DNA of 64,000 nt, taken from NCBI RefSeq assembly GCF_000588875.1, contig NZ_JEMV01000001.1, forward strand, positions 34,709-98,708, in the 5' to 3' direction. The notes under the pieces are model-generated. The model had not been told where the DNA came from, did not search any database, and saw nothing but the letters and a program-made list of their open reading frames with translations. The position numbers and the translations under genes were made by a program. Shown piece by piece: positions 36,806-45,075 of this stretch. The number at the start of each line of letters is the position of its first letter. Positions within the stretch are counted from its first letter, which is position 1. Source of the DNA: Sphingobium sp. Ant17 (GTDB lineage Bacteria > Pseudomonadota > Alphaproteobacteria > Sphingomonadales > Sphingomonadaceae).

Positions 36806-39517
36806 CTATCGCGGCGTATTTCCGATATCCGGGGAAATGCTGATTGCCGACACCAGCGCATCGCCATCGGCGGCGGTGAATTGCAGGGTCAACTTGCCAT
36901 CGCTCACCCGAACCGGGAATGTGCGTTTTACGGCTTTCAAAACCCCGCCCGCTGCCTGCGCCGGGTTGAACTTTGGCAGCATAGTCCGCCCATTTGCCGC
37001 CACATTGAAGCGACGATTCGGCGCCTTTGCGGCGTCCGGCTCGAACATATGGAGCGTGACGAACCAGCGCCCGTTGGGCAAAGGCAGCGCATAGGAGAAG
37101 CTACCTTCGCGGTAGGAGGCATAAAGTTCGGGGTCGCTGGTGCCCACCACATTGTTTTCCGCCACCTTGCCACGCGCGCCCATCCGCAATTCGGGTACGG
37201 TGCCGCCGGTAAAGAAGGTGTCGGACCCAAATCGGGCACCATCAGCAGTGGTAAGACCAGTTAGACTACCCACGCGGATATGCAGACCGGCGGCAGCATC
37301 GGGGGCTTTCCAGCTGACCGTGTCCGACAGGGGCTCGCCTCCGGCGGACGCGGTAGCGGTCACGGCGTTGTCGCCCGTCTTGAGCGCGACACCCGGCCAA
37401 ACGCAGATATGGTCGGGACAGGCGACAGTGCCCGCATCGCGGCCATTGACCGTCAGGCTGGCGGTAGCCGCGTTGCTGTAGGCGCGCACATCCATCACCG
37501 GATAGGCGCGGTCGACATAGCGCCGACCGGTCAGATGCAGGACAGGCTCCTTCGACCAGCTGGCCTTGTAGAAATAAAAGGCATCCTTGCGAACGGTGCG
37601 GTCATAACTGACCAGCCCCTTGTCGTTGAGGTCGATCGCCTCCCCCTCTTCACGGCTGTTCGAGGCGAAGTCGAACATGTTCCAAATCCAGGTGGCGGAG
37701 AGATACTCCTGCTTTTTGAGAACCTTCCAGGTTTCCTCATGGACCCAGGCCTGAAACGCTTCGGGATGGGGACGACCATTGGCATTGACCGGCCCGCCCA
37801 GTGGATTGTCAGTATGCTGGGTGAGCGCGCCCCCTGCCCCATATTCGGTCAGGGCAACGGCGCGCCCCGGATATTTGGCATGCAACGCCGCCAACGCCGT
37901 CGCGGCGTCGCCGGGCTTGCCATAATACCAGCCGAAATAGCGGTTCAGCCCGACCATGTCGGTCACGTCGTTCAGGACTTGCGCGCCGGGCAGCGACAGG
38001 GGCGAGCCTGTCGCTTCGCAACAATCGGCATAGGCCGTCGGGCGGCTGGGGTCTTCCGCCTGCGCAAGTGCATTCAGTTCGATCAGCATGTCCCGCGACT
38101 GGGCGGGTGGCCCCTTTGCCCCCTTACGCAGCGCGTCGATCGCCGCGCCGATATCGATCTCATTACCGACCGACCAGATCATGATCGAGGGATGGTTATA
38201 ATTTTGACGGATCAGTTCTAGCAATTGCTGCCGCGCATTGGCAATCAACGCGGGCGACGGCGGCGCGTCACCAAAGGCGGACTGGTGGACGAAGGGCAGT
38301 TCGGCCTTGACGACCATACCTGTCTCGTCGGCCAGGCGGCTCCATTCCTGGGCATGTTGATAATGGGCATGGCGAACGGTGTTGACGCCCATTTCTGCCA
38401 TGATCGCCATATCCTGTGCATGGTCCTCCGGGGTCAGCGCCCAGCCCTTGCCCTGCCTGTCCTGATGGCGCGATGCGCCGTGCAGGCGGGTGGGCTTGCC
38501 GTTCAGGATGAAGCCCTTGTCGGGATCAAAGGCGAAGGTCCGCACGCCGAGCGGTTGCTCCACCCGATCGACCACGCGGCCGCGTTCGACCAGTTCCGAC
38601 ACCACCTTATAGAGATAGGGGTTTTCGCGTCCCTGCCACAATTGCGGCTGCGCAATGGTCAGCGAACGGCGCAGTTCCAGCGTGCCATTCGCGGTCAGTG
38701 CGGCGGGCGCGCTGTCGCGCGCGACGACCGCTCCGTCGGCATCCAGAATCTGCGTCTTGACGGTGAGCTTGCGCCGCCCCGGCCCGGCGTTGCGCAGCCG
38801 CGCCAGTAGCGCCACGCTGGCGGCGGCGTCCGTCACTTGCGGCGTGCTGATATAGAGGCCCGGTCCGCCATGGTCGAGCGTGTCGAACTGTGCGGCATCG
38901 ACCGTGATCAAGGACACGCCGCGATAGAGGCCACCATGGACGAAGAAATCGCCACCGAGCGGAATGACGTCCGCCGTCGAACTGCCCGGCGCGGGCTTGC
39001 TGTTATCGGCTTTTACGACGATGAGGTTGGATGCACCCGCCCGCAGCTGATCAGTGATGTCGAAGCGGAAGGTCGAGAAGGCACCGGCATGGCCGCCGAC
39101 GCGCTCGCCGTTCACCCAAATTTCCGCGATCGCGCCGACGCCGTCGAACTGGATCAACTGGCGCTGGCCCTTGGCCCGCGACGGCGCGGTCACGGCCAGG
39201 CGATACCAGCCGATGCCCTGCTCCAAATTGCTCTGTGGCGACCGGGTGAGCTGATATTCGCCCATGCGGTTCCATGTGTGGGGGAGGTCGATCCGTTCCC
39301 AACTACTGTCGTCAAAGGCTGGGTTGGTGACGCCAGCGGCATCGCCACCGAAGCGAAAGCGCCAGCCCGACGCGAGGGAGACGATCTGGCGGGGACCGGA
39401 GGCTTCCACACTAGATTGGGCGGAGGTGGGAGAGGTGCCCGCGCTGGCCGGGATGGCCACCAAAGCCATCGCCGCAGTGCTGACCAGGCCGAGCAAAGTG
39501 ATGTTCGATACGCGCAT
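36806..39517 (-). CDS. Secreted GH2 glycoside hydrolase with C-terminal malectin-like domain (probable beta-glucuronidase or galacturonidase)
   Basis: Glycoside hydrolase of 903 residues. A signal peptide (residues 1-26, ending AIPASA) directs it to the periplasm or beyond. The GH2 sugar-binding and immunoglobulin-like domains span about 45-330. The barrel holds the acid/base Glu453 in IMIWSVGNE and the nucleophile Glu558 in VALTEYGAG. A malectin-type module (GSLTGLTTADGARFGSDTFF, then FEPDAAKAPNRRFNVAANGR) occupies about 755-900. ATG 39517 has GGGAGAG 7 bases upstream. Family precedent is beta-galactosidase or beta-glucuronidase; location inside a hexuronate regulon favours a glycosidase that releases uronic acid. 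Confidence 0.9.
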   Translation of the reverse strand: MRVSNITLLGLVSTAAMALVAIPASAGTSPTSAQSSVEASGPRQIVSLASGWRFRFGGDAAGVTNPAFDDSSWERIDLPHTWNRMGEYQLTRSPQSNLEQGIGWYRLAVTAPSRAKGQRQLIQFDGVGAIAEIWVNGERVGGHAGAFSTFRFDITDQLRAGASNLIVVKADNSKPAPGSSTADVIPLGGDFFVHGGLYRGVSLITVDAAQFDTLDHGGPGLYISTPQVTDAAASVALLARLRNAGPGRRKLTVKTQILDADGAVVARDSAPAALTANGTLELRRSLTIAQPQLWQGRENPYLYKVVSELVERGRVVDRVEQPLGVRTFAFDPDKGFILNGKPTRLHGASRHQDRQGKGWALTPEDHAQDMAIMAEMGVNTVRHAHYQHAQEWSRLADETGMVVKAELPFVHQSAFGDAPPSPALIANARQQLLELIRQNYNHPSIMIWSVGNEIDIGAAIDALRKGAKGPPAQSRDMLIELNALAQAEDPSRPTAYADCCEATGSPLSLPGAQVLNDVTDMVGLNRYFGWYYGKPGDAATALAALHAKYPGRAVALTEYGAGGALTQHTDNPLGGPVNANGRPHPEAFQAWVHEETWKVLKKQEYLSATWIWNMFDFASNSREEGEAIDLNDKGLVSYDRTVRKDAFYFYKASWSKEPVLHLTGRRYVDRAYPVMDVRAYSNAATASLTVNGRDAGTVACPDHICVWPGVALKTGDNAVTATASAGGEPLSDTVSWKAPDAAAGLHIRVGSLTGLTTADGARFGSDTFFTGGTVPELRMGARGKVAENNVVGTSDPELYASYREGSFSYALPLPNGRWFVTLHMFEPDAAKAPNRRFNVAANGRTMLPKFNPAQAAGGVLKAVKRTFPVRVSDGKLTLQFTAADGDALVSAISISPDIGNTPR

Positions 39518-39530
39518 ATGATCTCTCCCA

Positions 39531-39550
39531 ATTATTGGTAAGACCAAATA
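39531..39550. promoter_or_regulatory. UxuR-like GntR operator, site 3 (GH2 promoter)
   Basis: TTGGT-AAG-ACCAA (39535-39547) is a perfect palindrome, extended by TA/TA arms. It is the best of the three sites and lies 14-33 bases upstream of the GH2 start. Confidence 0.6.
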
Positions 39551-39632
39551 CGAACAGCTGGTCGGTGTCAACCTTTGGGAGGTGGGCGTTTGGTTTTGAC
39601 GGCACCTTGCCTCCGGCCCAGCCAACCGGGTG

Positions 39633-40955
39633 TCAGAGCGAGCCGACCTTGATTGTCGAACCATCGACCAGCCGGTTCAGGCGGAATTGCTTGGAGTCGA
39701 CGCTTGGCCGATCGTTGGTGATGAGTTCCGACGCGAGATAGCCGATGCCGGGGCCAAGCCCGAAGCCATGGCCCGAACAGCCCGCCGCGAGATACAGCCC
39801 ATCGACAGGATCGACGGCCGAGATCACCGGCACCGCGTCGGGCGTGCAATCGATATAGGCACCCCAGGCGTGGTCAACCTCTATGCCTGCCAGTTGCGGG
39901 AAGGTGCCGCGCACATTGTCCATGATTGCCTGGACCAGCCGTCGGTTGGGCACGGGGGCGGCGATGCGGTTGCGTTCGAAGAGGCGATCGTCGCGGCCGA
40001 ACATCGCCGACAACGATTCCGGGCCGGTGAGGAAGGACGCGCCGACTCCCAATTGCACGGCTTTGAGCCGCTGAATGAATTGCGGCATGAATTCGCGCGC
40101 GAAGCCTATGCCCTGGGGGGTCAGTTCCAGCGTGGCCCGGCCGCTGATCGCCATGGTGTAGCTGCCGTCGAGGCGGCGGGTCATGGCGAGGTCGGGGCAA
40201 TAGAGGACGTCGCCGACATTGACGGTCGGCTTGGTGCGCAGGGCCGTTTGCCGAACGCTGGCCTGCGGGAAGCGGATGCCGTGGCGGCGCAGGAAGGTCG
40301 AGGCCCAGGCACCGGCCGCGCACAATATAGCGTCGGTGCGGATCATGCCTTTCTCGGTATGGACGCCGGTGACCCGGCCGTTACTGATGCCTAGGCCACG
40401 CGCGGCACATTGCTGGTGAATGGTCGCGCCAAGAGCGCGGGCGCCTTCCGCCAATATCGGCGCGGCCAAGGCGGGTTCGGCCTTGCCGTCTCGCACCGAA
40501 TGAAGGCCACCCAACCATTTGCGGCGCGTCTGCGGAATATGATCGGCTGCTTCCTTGGCGCTGAGCATATAGGTTTCGACGCCAAACTCGCGCGCGGTCG
40601 GGGTCCAGGCCTCCCAGCCTGCCAGCATCGCGGCGTCATCGGTAGTGTAGATAAGGCCGGAGCGGCGAAAGCCCAGATCCTGGCCGATCTCCGGCGCCAG
40701 ACTGTCCCACAGGCGCATCGACAGCAAGGAGAGCGGCATTTCGCGCGGATCGCGATTTTGCAGGCGGCACCAGCCCCAGCTGCGGCTCGATTGTTCGCAG
40801 GCGATGTGGCCTTTTTCGATCAGGGCGACCTTCAATCCGCGCTTCGCCAGATAATAGGTGGCCGCCGTGCCGACGATGCCTCCGCCCACTACGACGACAT
40901 CGACCGCGTCGGGCAAATGGTCGTCACTGGCGACCTGTTGAACAAAGGGCAGCAT
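39633..40955 (-). CDS. FAD-dependent oxidoreductase (D-amino-acid dehydrogenase / sarcosine-oxidase-like)
   Basis: DAO-family flavoprotein of 440 residues. The FAD fingerprint VDVVVVGGGIVGTAATYYLA, then KRGLKVALIEKG, is at about residues 20-50. SRSWGWCRLQNRDPREMPLS replaces the usual N-terminal substrate loop, and the C-terminal GLYLAAGCSGHGFGLGPGIG binds the flavin. Such enzymes oxidise amines or D-amino acids to imines. An AGGAG lies 6 bases before ATG 40955 (4 before an adjacent ATG at 40958), ruling out the longer frame. It follows ridA, dsd-like and ALDH genes in one transcript, which suggests amino-acid deamination whose imine is passed to RidA. Confidence 0.88.
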   Translation of the reverse strand: MLPFVQQVASDDHLPDAVDVVVVGGGIVGTAATYYLAKRGLKVALIEKGHIACEQSSRSWGWCRLQNRDPREMPLSLLSMRLWDSLAPEIGQDLGFRRSGLIYTTDDAAMLAGWEAWTPTAREFGVETYMLSAKEAADHIPQTRRKWLGGLHSVRDGKAEPALAAPILAEGARALGATIHQQCAARGLGISNGRVTGVHTEKGMIRTDAILCAAGAWASTFLRRHGIRFPQASVRQTALRTKPTVNVGDVLYCPDLAMTRRLDGSYTMAISGRATLELTPQGIGFAREFMPQFIQRLKAVQLGVGASFLTGPESLSAMFGRDDRLFERNRIAAPVPNRRLVQAIMDNVRGTFPQLAGIEVDHAWGAYIDCTPDAVPVISAVDPVDGLYLAAGCSGHGFGLGPGIGYLASELITNDRPSVDSKQFRLNRLVDGSTIKVGSL

Positions 40956-40972
40956 CATCGGCTCCTGAGGGA

Positions 40973-41374
40973 TCAGTCGGTTGCGGCGGGCAGGCTGGCG
41001 ATCGCGTCGACTTCGACCAGATAGCCATAATGGAGTTCGGGCACGGGGACGACCGTGCGGGCAGGCTGAGCGGCACCCAGCATGTCGGCATAGACGGTGT
41101 TGAAGCGCGGCCAGTTGTCGACGCCGACGATATAGGCGGTGACCCGGCACAGGTCGGACGGCTCGGCCCCCGCCGCTTTGAGGATCGCCAGCATATTGGC
41201 GATGGCCTGCCGCGCTTGCGTTTCGAATGCCATGTCGGACAGGGGCGCCTTGTCAGTCCTGATCGGCAGCTGACCCGAAATATAAAGCGTGCTGCCGGAC
41301 CGGATCGCCTGCGCATAATGGCCTGCGGGGGCCGGAGCGGTGTCGGTCAGGATCGGTTGTGGTGTGTCGGTCAT
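40973..41374 (-). CDS. RidA family enamine/imine deaminase
   Basis: RidA/YjgF protein of 133 residues that hydrolyses reactive enamine and imine intermediates such as 2-aminoacrylate. Visible blocks are SGSTLYISGQLPI, ANMLAILKAAGAEPSDLCRV, and the conserved C-terminal ARTVVPVPELHYGYLVEVDA, which replaces the canonical RSCVAV-like motif with RTVVPV and keeps the anionic-substrate Arg. ATG 41374 overlaps the stop of the upstream gene (TAATG), and GGAGG stands 6 bases upstream. Its position between a D-serine-dehydratase-like enzyme and an amino-acid oxidase fits its known chemistry. Confidence 0.88.
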   Translation of the reverse strand: MTDTPQPILTDTAPAPAGHYAQAIRSGSTLYISGQLPIRTDKAPLSDMAFETQARQAIANMLAILKAAGAEPSDLCRVTAYIVGVDNWPRFNTVYADMLGAAQPARTVVPVPELHYGYLVEVDAIASLPAATD

Positions 41375-42555
41375 TACCATCCTCCAAAACGCTGCCATTC
41401 CGCCACGACCCGGTCGTCGGTGCCATGAACGACATGATAGCGGCGATGCTGCGCGCCGGTGGCGCAGGCATGGTTGGGCAGCACGCGCACCCGGTCGCCG
41501 ATCTGAAGGTCCGGCAAGGTTGCGCCGGAACCCGGGCGGACCATGATGATGCCATGTTCCTGATTGGCGTCGGCCAGGATGAGATCATCATAGGCCACAC
41601 CGCTGCTGTCGCAAACGATGCCATAGCCCTGATTGACCGCTTGTTTGGATGTGCCGCGATCCTGCGACATCGCCATCCAGCCTGCGTCGATCAGGATCCA
41701 GCCCTTGTCGCGTTGATGCCCGATCACCGTCGCCAGCACGGAAAGGGCGATATCCTCGATGCGGCATATGCCGACGCCCGCCATCACCAGGTCGAAGAAC
41801 ATGAACACGCCTGCACGCACTTCGGTCACACCGGTCAGGTCATGGGCGTGGTGCGCGGTCGGGGAAGAGCCCATGCTGACCACCGGACAGGGCAGGCCTG
41901 CATCGCGCAGGATGGTCGCAGCGTCGACCACGGCCAGGCGTTCGTCCTCGGCACAGCGGCGCAGCGCCTCTTCCCCGCGCGCGGCATAGCTGCCGCCCGC
42001 GTGGGTCAGCACCCCGCGCAGTTCGCCACCCTGGGTCAGCGCCTGCCCGATCGCGACCAGCCGGTCCCGGTCGGTCGGCAACACGCCGGAGCGATGGCCG
42101 TCGCAGTCGATTTCGATCAGCGCAGGAATAGCATCCCCCGCTTCGCGTGACGCAGCGGCGACGGCCTGCGCCTGTTCGACCGTGTCGAGGACGATGGCGA
42201 GGTCGACGCCCTGTTTGCGCAGGGCGATGACCTTGGCCAGTTTCCACGGCGCAATGCCCACCGCATAGATGATGTCGCGGACACCGGCAGCGGCGAAGAA
42301 TTCCGCTTCCTTGAGGGTCGATACGGTGGCCGGTCCCTGCGGCGTGCTCATGACGCGGCGGGCCACCTCGATCGACTTGGCGGTCTTGAGGTGCGGGCGC
42401 AGCGATACGCCCAAGGGCGCGAGCCGTTCGCGCAGGCGGGCGATATTCCGGTCCATACGGTCCGCGTCGAGGATGAGACAGGGCGTCTCCAGATCGGCAA
42501 GGCGCGTGTTTGCCGCTTCGTCCTGCTGTAGTTCCAGGGTCCGGGCTATCGTCAC
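41374..42555 (-). CDS. DSD1-type PLP enzyme (D-serine dehydratase / D-threonine aldolase family)
   Basis: Fold-type III PLP enzyme of 393 residues. The cofactor Lys57 sits in LRPHLKTAKS. A conserved EIDCDGHRSGV lies at about 155, and the C-terminal metal site is His362-x-Cys364 (PNHACAT). Eukaryotic-type D-serine dehydratases bind zinc with His and Cys there, while D-threonine aldolases use His and Asp; the Cys therefore favours dehydratase or a related eliminase. It starts with GTG at 42555, with AAGGAA 7 bases upstream. The end is coupled to ridA, which would clear the 2-aminoacrylate released. Substrate is inferred. Confidence 0.85.
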   Translation of the reverse strand: MTIARTLELQQDEAANTRLADLETPCLILDADRMDRNIARLRERLAPLGVSLRPHLKTAKSIEVARRVMSTPQGPATVSTLKEAEFFAAAGVRDIIYAVGIAPWKLAKVIALRKQGVDLAIVLDTVEQAQAVAAASREAGDAIPALIEIDCDGHRSGVLPTDRDRLVAIGQALTQGGELRGVLTHAGGSYAARGEEALRRCAEDERLAVVDAATILRDAGLPCPVVSMGSSPTAHHAHDLTGVTEVRAGVFMFFDLVMAGVGICRIEDIALSVLATVIGHQRDKGWILIDAGWMAMSQDRGTSKQAVNQGYGIVCDSSGVAYDDLILADANQEHGIIMVRPGSGATLPDLQIGDRVRVLPNHACATGAQHRRYHVVHGTDDRVVAEWQRFGGW

Positions 42556-42586
42556 GGTCTGTTCCTTGTGGTCATCATAGCGTTCA

Positions 42587-44023
42587 TCATGGGAAATAGC
42601 CCACTATCGCCTTGGTCTCCAAATATTCCTCCAGGCCGAACACGCCATATTCGCGGCCGTTGCCCGATTGTTTATAGCCGCCAAAGGGGGCCATGGCGTC
42701 CCAGGCCGGATGATTGATATGCACCTGTCCTGCGCGGATCTGCGCGGCGACGGCGCGCGCACGGTCCAGGTCGCGCGATTGGACGTGTGCACCAAGGCCG
42801 TAGATGGTGTCGTTGGCGATCCGCACCGCATCGGCTTCGTCGGCATAGGGGATGAGGCAGAGCACTGGGCCGAAAATTTCCTCCTGCGCGATGCGCATCG
42901 CGGGGCGGACATCGGAGAAGATGGTGGGCCGGAGGAAGAAGCCCGTGTCCTGTCCAACGGGCCGCCCCGGACCGCCGCACACTAGCCGCGCGCCTTCGGC
43001 CATGCCGATGCCGATCATATCCTGCACCTTGTCGAACTGGTTGCGATTGGCGACGGGACCAAGGTCTGTGCCGTCCAAGGCGGGATCGTCGACGACCAGC
43101 GCCGCAGCGGCGGTAGCGGCGAGCGCTTCGATCTGCGCCAGCCTTTCGGCCGGCACCAGCATCCGGGTGGGGGCGCTGCAGGACTGGCCGACATTGCGGA
43201 AGGCCGAGGCCACGCCCAAGGGCACGACCCGCTCGAAATCGGCATCGTCCAGCAGGATATTGGGCGACTTGCCGCCCAGCTCCTGCGTCACCCGCTTGAC
43301 CGTGGGGGCCGCGGCCTGCGCCACCAGCACGCCCGCGCGGGTGGAGCCGGTGATCGAGATCATGTCGATGCCGGGATGGGCGGCGAGCGTCGCACCGACT
43401 TCCGCGCCGGTCCCGGTGACAAGATTGAAGACGCCCGACGGTGTCCCGGCGTCATGCATGATCTGGGCGAAGAGGTGCGCGCTGAAGGGCGATAATTCGC
43501 TGGGTTTGAGGATGACCGCGCAGCCCGCGGCAATGGCGGGTGCGACCTTGGCCGTGACCTGATAAAGCGGCCAGTTCCAGGGCGTGATGAGACCGCAGAC
43601 GCCGATGGCTTCGCGCAGGATCGCGGTGCTGCCCTGCTGCCGGATAAAGGCATAATCGTCCAGTACATCGATCGCGGCGCGGACATGGGCGATGCCGAAG
43701 GGCACTTGCGACGCGCGGGCAAAGCCGATCGCCGAGCCCATTTCCAGACAGATGGCTTGTGCCAAGGACTCGAACCGCTCTTCCATCAGCGCGAGTATCC
43801 GGCGAAGCAGGGCCACGCGGTCGGAGGGGGCCGTCGCAGAAAATGCAGGGAAAGCGCGACGGGCGGCGAGGACGGCGGCGTCGATATCGGCTGCGCTGCC
43901 CTGGACGACCGACCCGATCTGTTGCTCAGTCACCGGGCTGATCACCGGGATGGCCGGGAGCGGTTTGATCGGATCGACCCAAGCCCCGTCGATATAGAGC
44001 CGGTCGCAGGATGGGATGGTCAT
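42587..44023 (-). CDS. NAD(P)-dependent aldehyde dehydrogenase
   Basis: Aldehyde dehydrogenase of 478 residues. The cofactor region has GLITPWNWPLYQV and the catalytic Glu in QELGGKSPNILL. The nucleophile Cys is in NVGQSCSAPTRMLVP, and the C-terminal GGYKQSGNGREYGVFGLEEY closes the barrel. In standard ALDHs the Cys loop is G-Q-x-C, here GQSCSAP, so it is active-looking. The start is uncertain: ATG 44023 begins just before the conserved domain; the frame is open to an ATG at 44077. It heads the operon with the dsd-like gene and lies opposite a LysR gene. The aldehyde is unknown. Confidence 0.87.
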   Translation of the reverse strand: MTIPSCDRLYIDGAWVDPIKPLPAIPVISPVTEQQIGSVVQGSAADIDAAVLAARRAFPAFSATAPSDRVALLRRILALMEERFESLAQAICLEMGSAIGFARASQVPFGIAHVRAAIDVLDDYAFIRQQGSTAILREAIGVCGLITPWNWPLYQVTAKVAPAIAAGCAVILKPSELSPFSAHLFAQIMHDAGTPSGVFNLVTGTGAEVGATLAAHPGIDMISITGSTRAGVLVAQAAAPTVKRVTQELGGKSPNILLDDADFERVVPLGVASAFRNVGQSCSAPTRMLVPAERLAQIEALAATAAAALVVDDPALDGTDLGPVANRNQFDKVQDMIGIGMAEGARLVCGGPGRPVGQDTGFFLRPTIFSDVRPAMRIAQEEIFGPVLCLIPYADEADAVRIANDTIYGLGAHVQSRDLDRARAVAAQIRAGQVHINHPAWDAMAPFGGYKQSGNGREYGVFGLEEYLETKAIVGYFP

Positions 44024-44089
44024 GAGCGAGGCTTTCTTCGGTAGGACGGACAGCGACCCGTACATTGGTTTTGACATGCCATAGGCCGA

Positions 44090-44129
44090 AGAATATGCCG
44101 ATTTCTGAAGTCTGCAATTAACATATTCT
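44090..44129. promoter_or_regulatory. Widely spaced inverted repeat, candidate LysR site
   Basis: AGAATATG (44090-44097) and CATATTCT (44122-44129) are perfect inverted 8-mers 24 bases apart, spanning about four helical turns. They lie between the ALDH and LysR genes, a usual layout for LysR recognition and activation sites. Confidence 0.45.
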
Positions 44130-44154
44130 GTATTTATAGCTAAGATGGAACTTA

Positions 44155-45075
44155 ATGCTTTCCACTGACGACCTCCGCTTCTTCCAAATGATCGCCAGCG
44201 CGCCGTCGCTGGCCGAAGCGGCGCGCAGATTGAATGTCACGCCGCCTGCGGTCACGCAACGGCTGCGCGCACTGGAGGAGCGGATCGGGGTGAAGCTAAT
44301 CGACCGCACATCACGCGGTTTGCGCCTGACCGACGAGGGAGAATTGATCGCGTCGGACGGGGCGGACATCATCAGCGCGATCGAGCAATTGTCCGAGCGG
44401 GTCGCCAGTCGCACCCGGCAGGTCAGCGGGCATCTGCGCGTGGCGGCACCCTATGGTTTTGGCAGGCGGCATGTCGCGCCGGTGGTGCGCGACTTCGCCA
44501 AAAGGCATCCGGCGATTTCGGTGACGCTGGCACTGTCCGACAGCCCGATCCGCCAGATGGCCGACAACTGGGATATCGTCGTCCATATCGGGGCCTTGCC
44601 CGAAAGCGACCGGCTGGTCACGACGCTTGCCCCCAACAGCCGCATCCTGTGCGCCGCGCCCGACTATCTTGCCCAGCACCCCCCGATCCAGACCCCGCAG
44701 GATCTGACGGCGCATCACTGCCTCGCGCTGCGCGAGAATGACGAGGACGTCACGCTCTGGCGCTTTGCCCATCCCAAGCAGGGCAAGGTAACAGTGCGGA
44801 TCAAGCCGGTCATGGCGAGCAATGATGGTGAGATCATCCGCGATTGGGCGCTGGCGGGACTGGGTATCATCTTGCGGAGCGAATGGGATGTCGCGCGGGA
44901 TCTGGCAGCGGGGCGGTTGCAGGCGATATTGCCCCGCTGGTCGCCGCCCGCCGCCGATGTGGTGGCGCTGCTCCACGCCCGGCAGGGGCGCAGCGGGCGG
45001 ACCAATGCCTTCTTGCAGGCGCTGCGTAAGAGCCTGGCCGCGCCGCTTTGGCGCGCGGATTTTACAGCAGAATGA
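44155..45075 (+). CDS. LysR-family regulator of the D-amino-acid operon
   Basis: LysR regulator of 306 residues with the helix-turn-helix at the N-terminus (IASAPSLAEAARRLNVTPPA, VTQRLRALEERIG at about residues 13-45). It belongs to the subgroup containing DsdC-like and GcvA-like proteins by general look only. The C-terminal binding domain includes VHIGALPESDRLVTTLAPNS and LRENDEDVTLWRF. It is divergent from the ALDH gene. Its final 14 bases overlap the convergent end of the PepSY gene. Control of the D-amino-acid operon is inferred from layout and a spaced inverted repeat. Confidence 0.88.
   Translation: MLSTDDLRFFQMIASAPSLAEAARRLNVTPPAVTQRLRALEERIGVKLIDRTSRGLRLTDEGELIASDGADIISAIEQLSERVASRTRQVSGHLRVAAPYGFGRRHVAPVVRDFAKRHPAISVTLALSDSPIRQMADNWDIVVHIGALPESDRLVTTLAPNSRILCAAPDYLAQHPPIQTPQDLTAHHCLALRENDEDVTLWRFAHPKQGKVTVRIKPVMASNDGEIIRDWALAGLGIILRSEWDVARDLAAGRLQAILPRWSPPAADVVALLHARQGRSGRTNAFLQALRKSLAAPLWRADFTAE

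Noticed and set aside
44311..45061. C-terminal 250-residue extension of the PepSY protein
   Set aside because: The extension is antisense to the LysR gene and has no homology-like features. A one-base repair gives a normal PepSY end, so I truncated it.
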